The notes below the pieces were generated by a model. That model searched no databases. It was not told where the DNA came from and saw nothing but the letters and a program-made list of their open reading frames with translations. Shown piece after piece: positions 51,403 to 51,716 of a stretch of DNA of 51,716 nt. The position numbers were made by a program, and so were the translations under genes. The DNA lies in assembly GCA_949297765.1 (NCBI GenBank), contig CASFTV010000033.1:1-51716 (forward strand). The letters are read 5' to 3'. This DNA comes from an uncultured bacterium (GTDB taxonomy: Bacteria > Verrucomicrobiota > Lentisphaeria > Victivallales > UBA1829). Numbering within the stretch: position 1 is the stretch's first letter; every line of letters begins with the position of its first letter.

Positions 51403-51716
51403 CATTTTTCTCCTTTTTGTTGCAGTTTCAGTAGTTGATAGAACGGACCGGCGCTCCATGCGTGACAGTCACTCCGGGTCTCCGGCCACGGACATTCCGG
51501 AAAGGTGCTGTAACCCGAATCCAGAATCGCCTCCCAGCGCTTCAGAAGCTCGCGAAAATCCTCCCGGCGGTCCAGACGGCGAAGCATCTCCAGAACATAA
51601 AACGAAAAATAAAGCGAACAGCTCGAAAGACGCGGATCCCTCATCACCGCATCCGCCAGATCCTCCGCCTTCCTCCCCTCCGCCGCTCCCGAAAGAACCG
51701 CCCATGTATTCACATG
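51402..51716 (-). CDS. Alpha-L-rhamnosidase-like (GH78-type) protein, C-terminal fragment cut by window edge
   Basis: The frame is open to the right edge, so only the last 104 residues are seen. [30 protein letters not shown] and [19 protein letters not shown] match the end of the six-hairpin catalytic domain of GH78 alpha-L-rhamnosidases, where DCHAWSA is highly characteristic. The stop overlaps the pseudopilin start. It would be an upstream member of the operon with the pseudopilin and giant glycosidase. Confidence 0.7.
   Translation of the reverse strand, partial: HVNTWAVLSGAAEGRKAEDLADAVMRDPRLSSCSLYFSFYVLEMLRRLDRREDFRELLKRWEAILDSGYSTFPECPWPETRSDCHAWSAGPFYQLLKLQQKGEK

Overview
The window looks like a chromosomal piece of an anaerobic, diderm, polysaccharide-degrading bacterium, most likely of the Lentisphaerota (Victivallis-like) within the PVC group. 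This is inferred from several signs taken together. There are four genes for secreted proteins with a type IV pilin-like N-terminus and, in two of them, an intact H-x(9-11)-DG C-terminal signature. There are very large secreted glycosidases, AraC-type sugar regulators, anaerobic ribonucleotide reductase (NrdD/NrdG), and outer-membrane biogenesis genes (lpxB, bamA). Species was not determined. No tRNA, rRNA, CRISPR array, insertion sequence or phage gene was seen.

Layout. 1-400: end of a LacI-type regulator, cut by the window edge. 398-7262 (minus): apparent operon of an iron-sulfur FrhB-like protein, a pseudopilin, a 1299-residue secreted glycosidase and a sugar isomerase. 7376-9062 (plus): an AraC regulator and a PHP phosphatase. 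9087-14880 (minus): a second operon with a promoter, a leader containing four hairpins, two tandem pseudopilins, a 1127-residue glycosidase and a small carbohydrate-binding-like protein. 15023-18614 (plus): AraC regulator plus a GH20-like protein. 18667-24596 (minus): CE7-like acetyl esterase, UDP-xylose synthase, RluA-type pseudouridine synthase and ilvD.

24756-39792 (plus) is mostly housekeeping: ffh-lpxB, nrdD-nrdG-esterase-yraN, then prs-rplY-pth-rpsF-ssb-rpsR-rplI-dnaB-bamA. 39823-42881 (minus) holds purB-rluB-UPF0489. 43059-44181 (minus) is a STAS/anti-sigma-kinase/STAS partner-switching cassette. 44403-45608 is uxuA, convergent with a beta-propeller glycosidase. 47021-51716 (minus) is a third operon: an alpha-rhamnosidase-like end, a pseudopilin and a 1200-residue glycosidase.

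The main theme is a recurring pair: a pseudopilin gene directly upstream of, and on the same strand as, a giant signal-peptide-bearing clan A glycosidase. It occurs three times here. In the middle copy the pseudopilin is duplicated, and in both copies the H-X9-DG signature lies in the -1 frame. All four substitutions between the copies in the shared tail are synonymous in that -1 frame. This, the structured leader of that operon, and a G10 tract inside bamA are the observations most worth checking.
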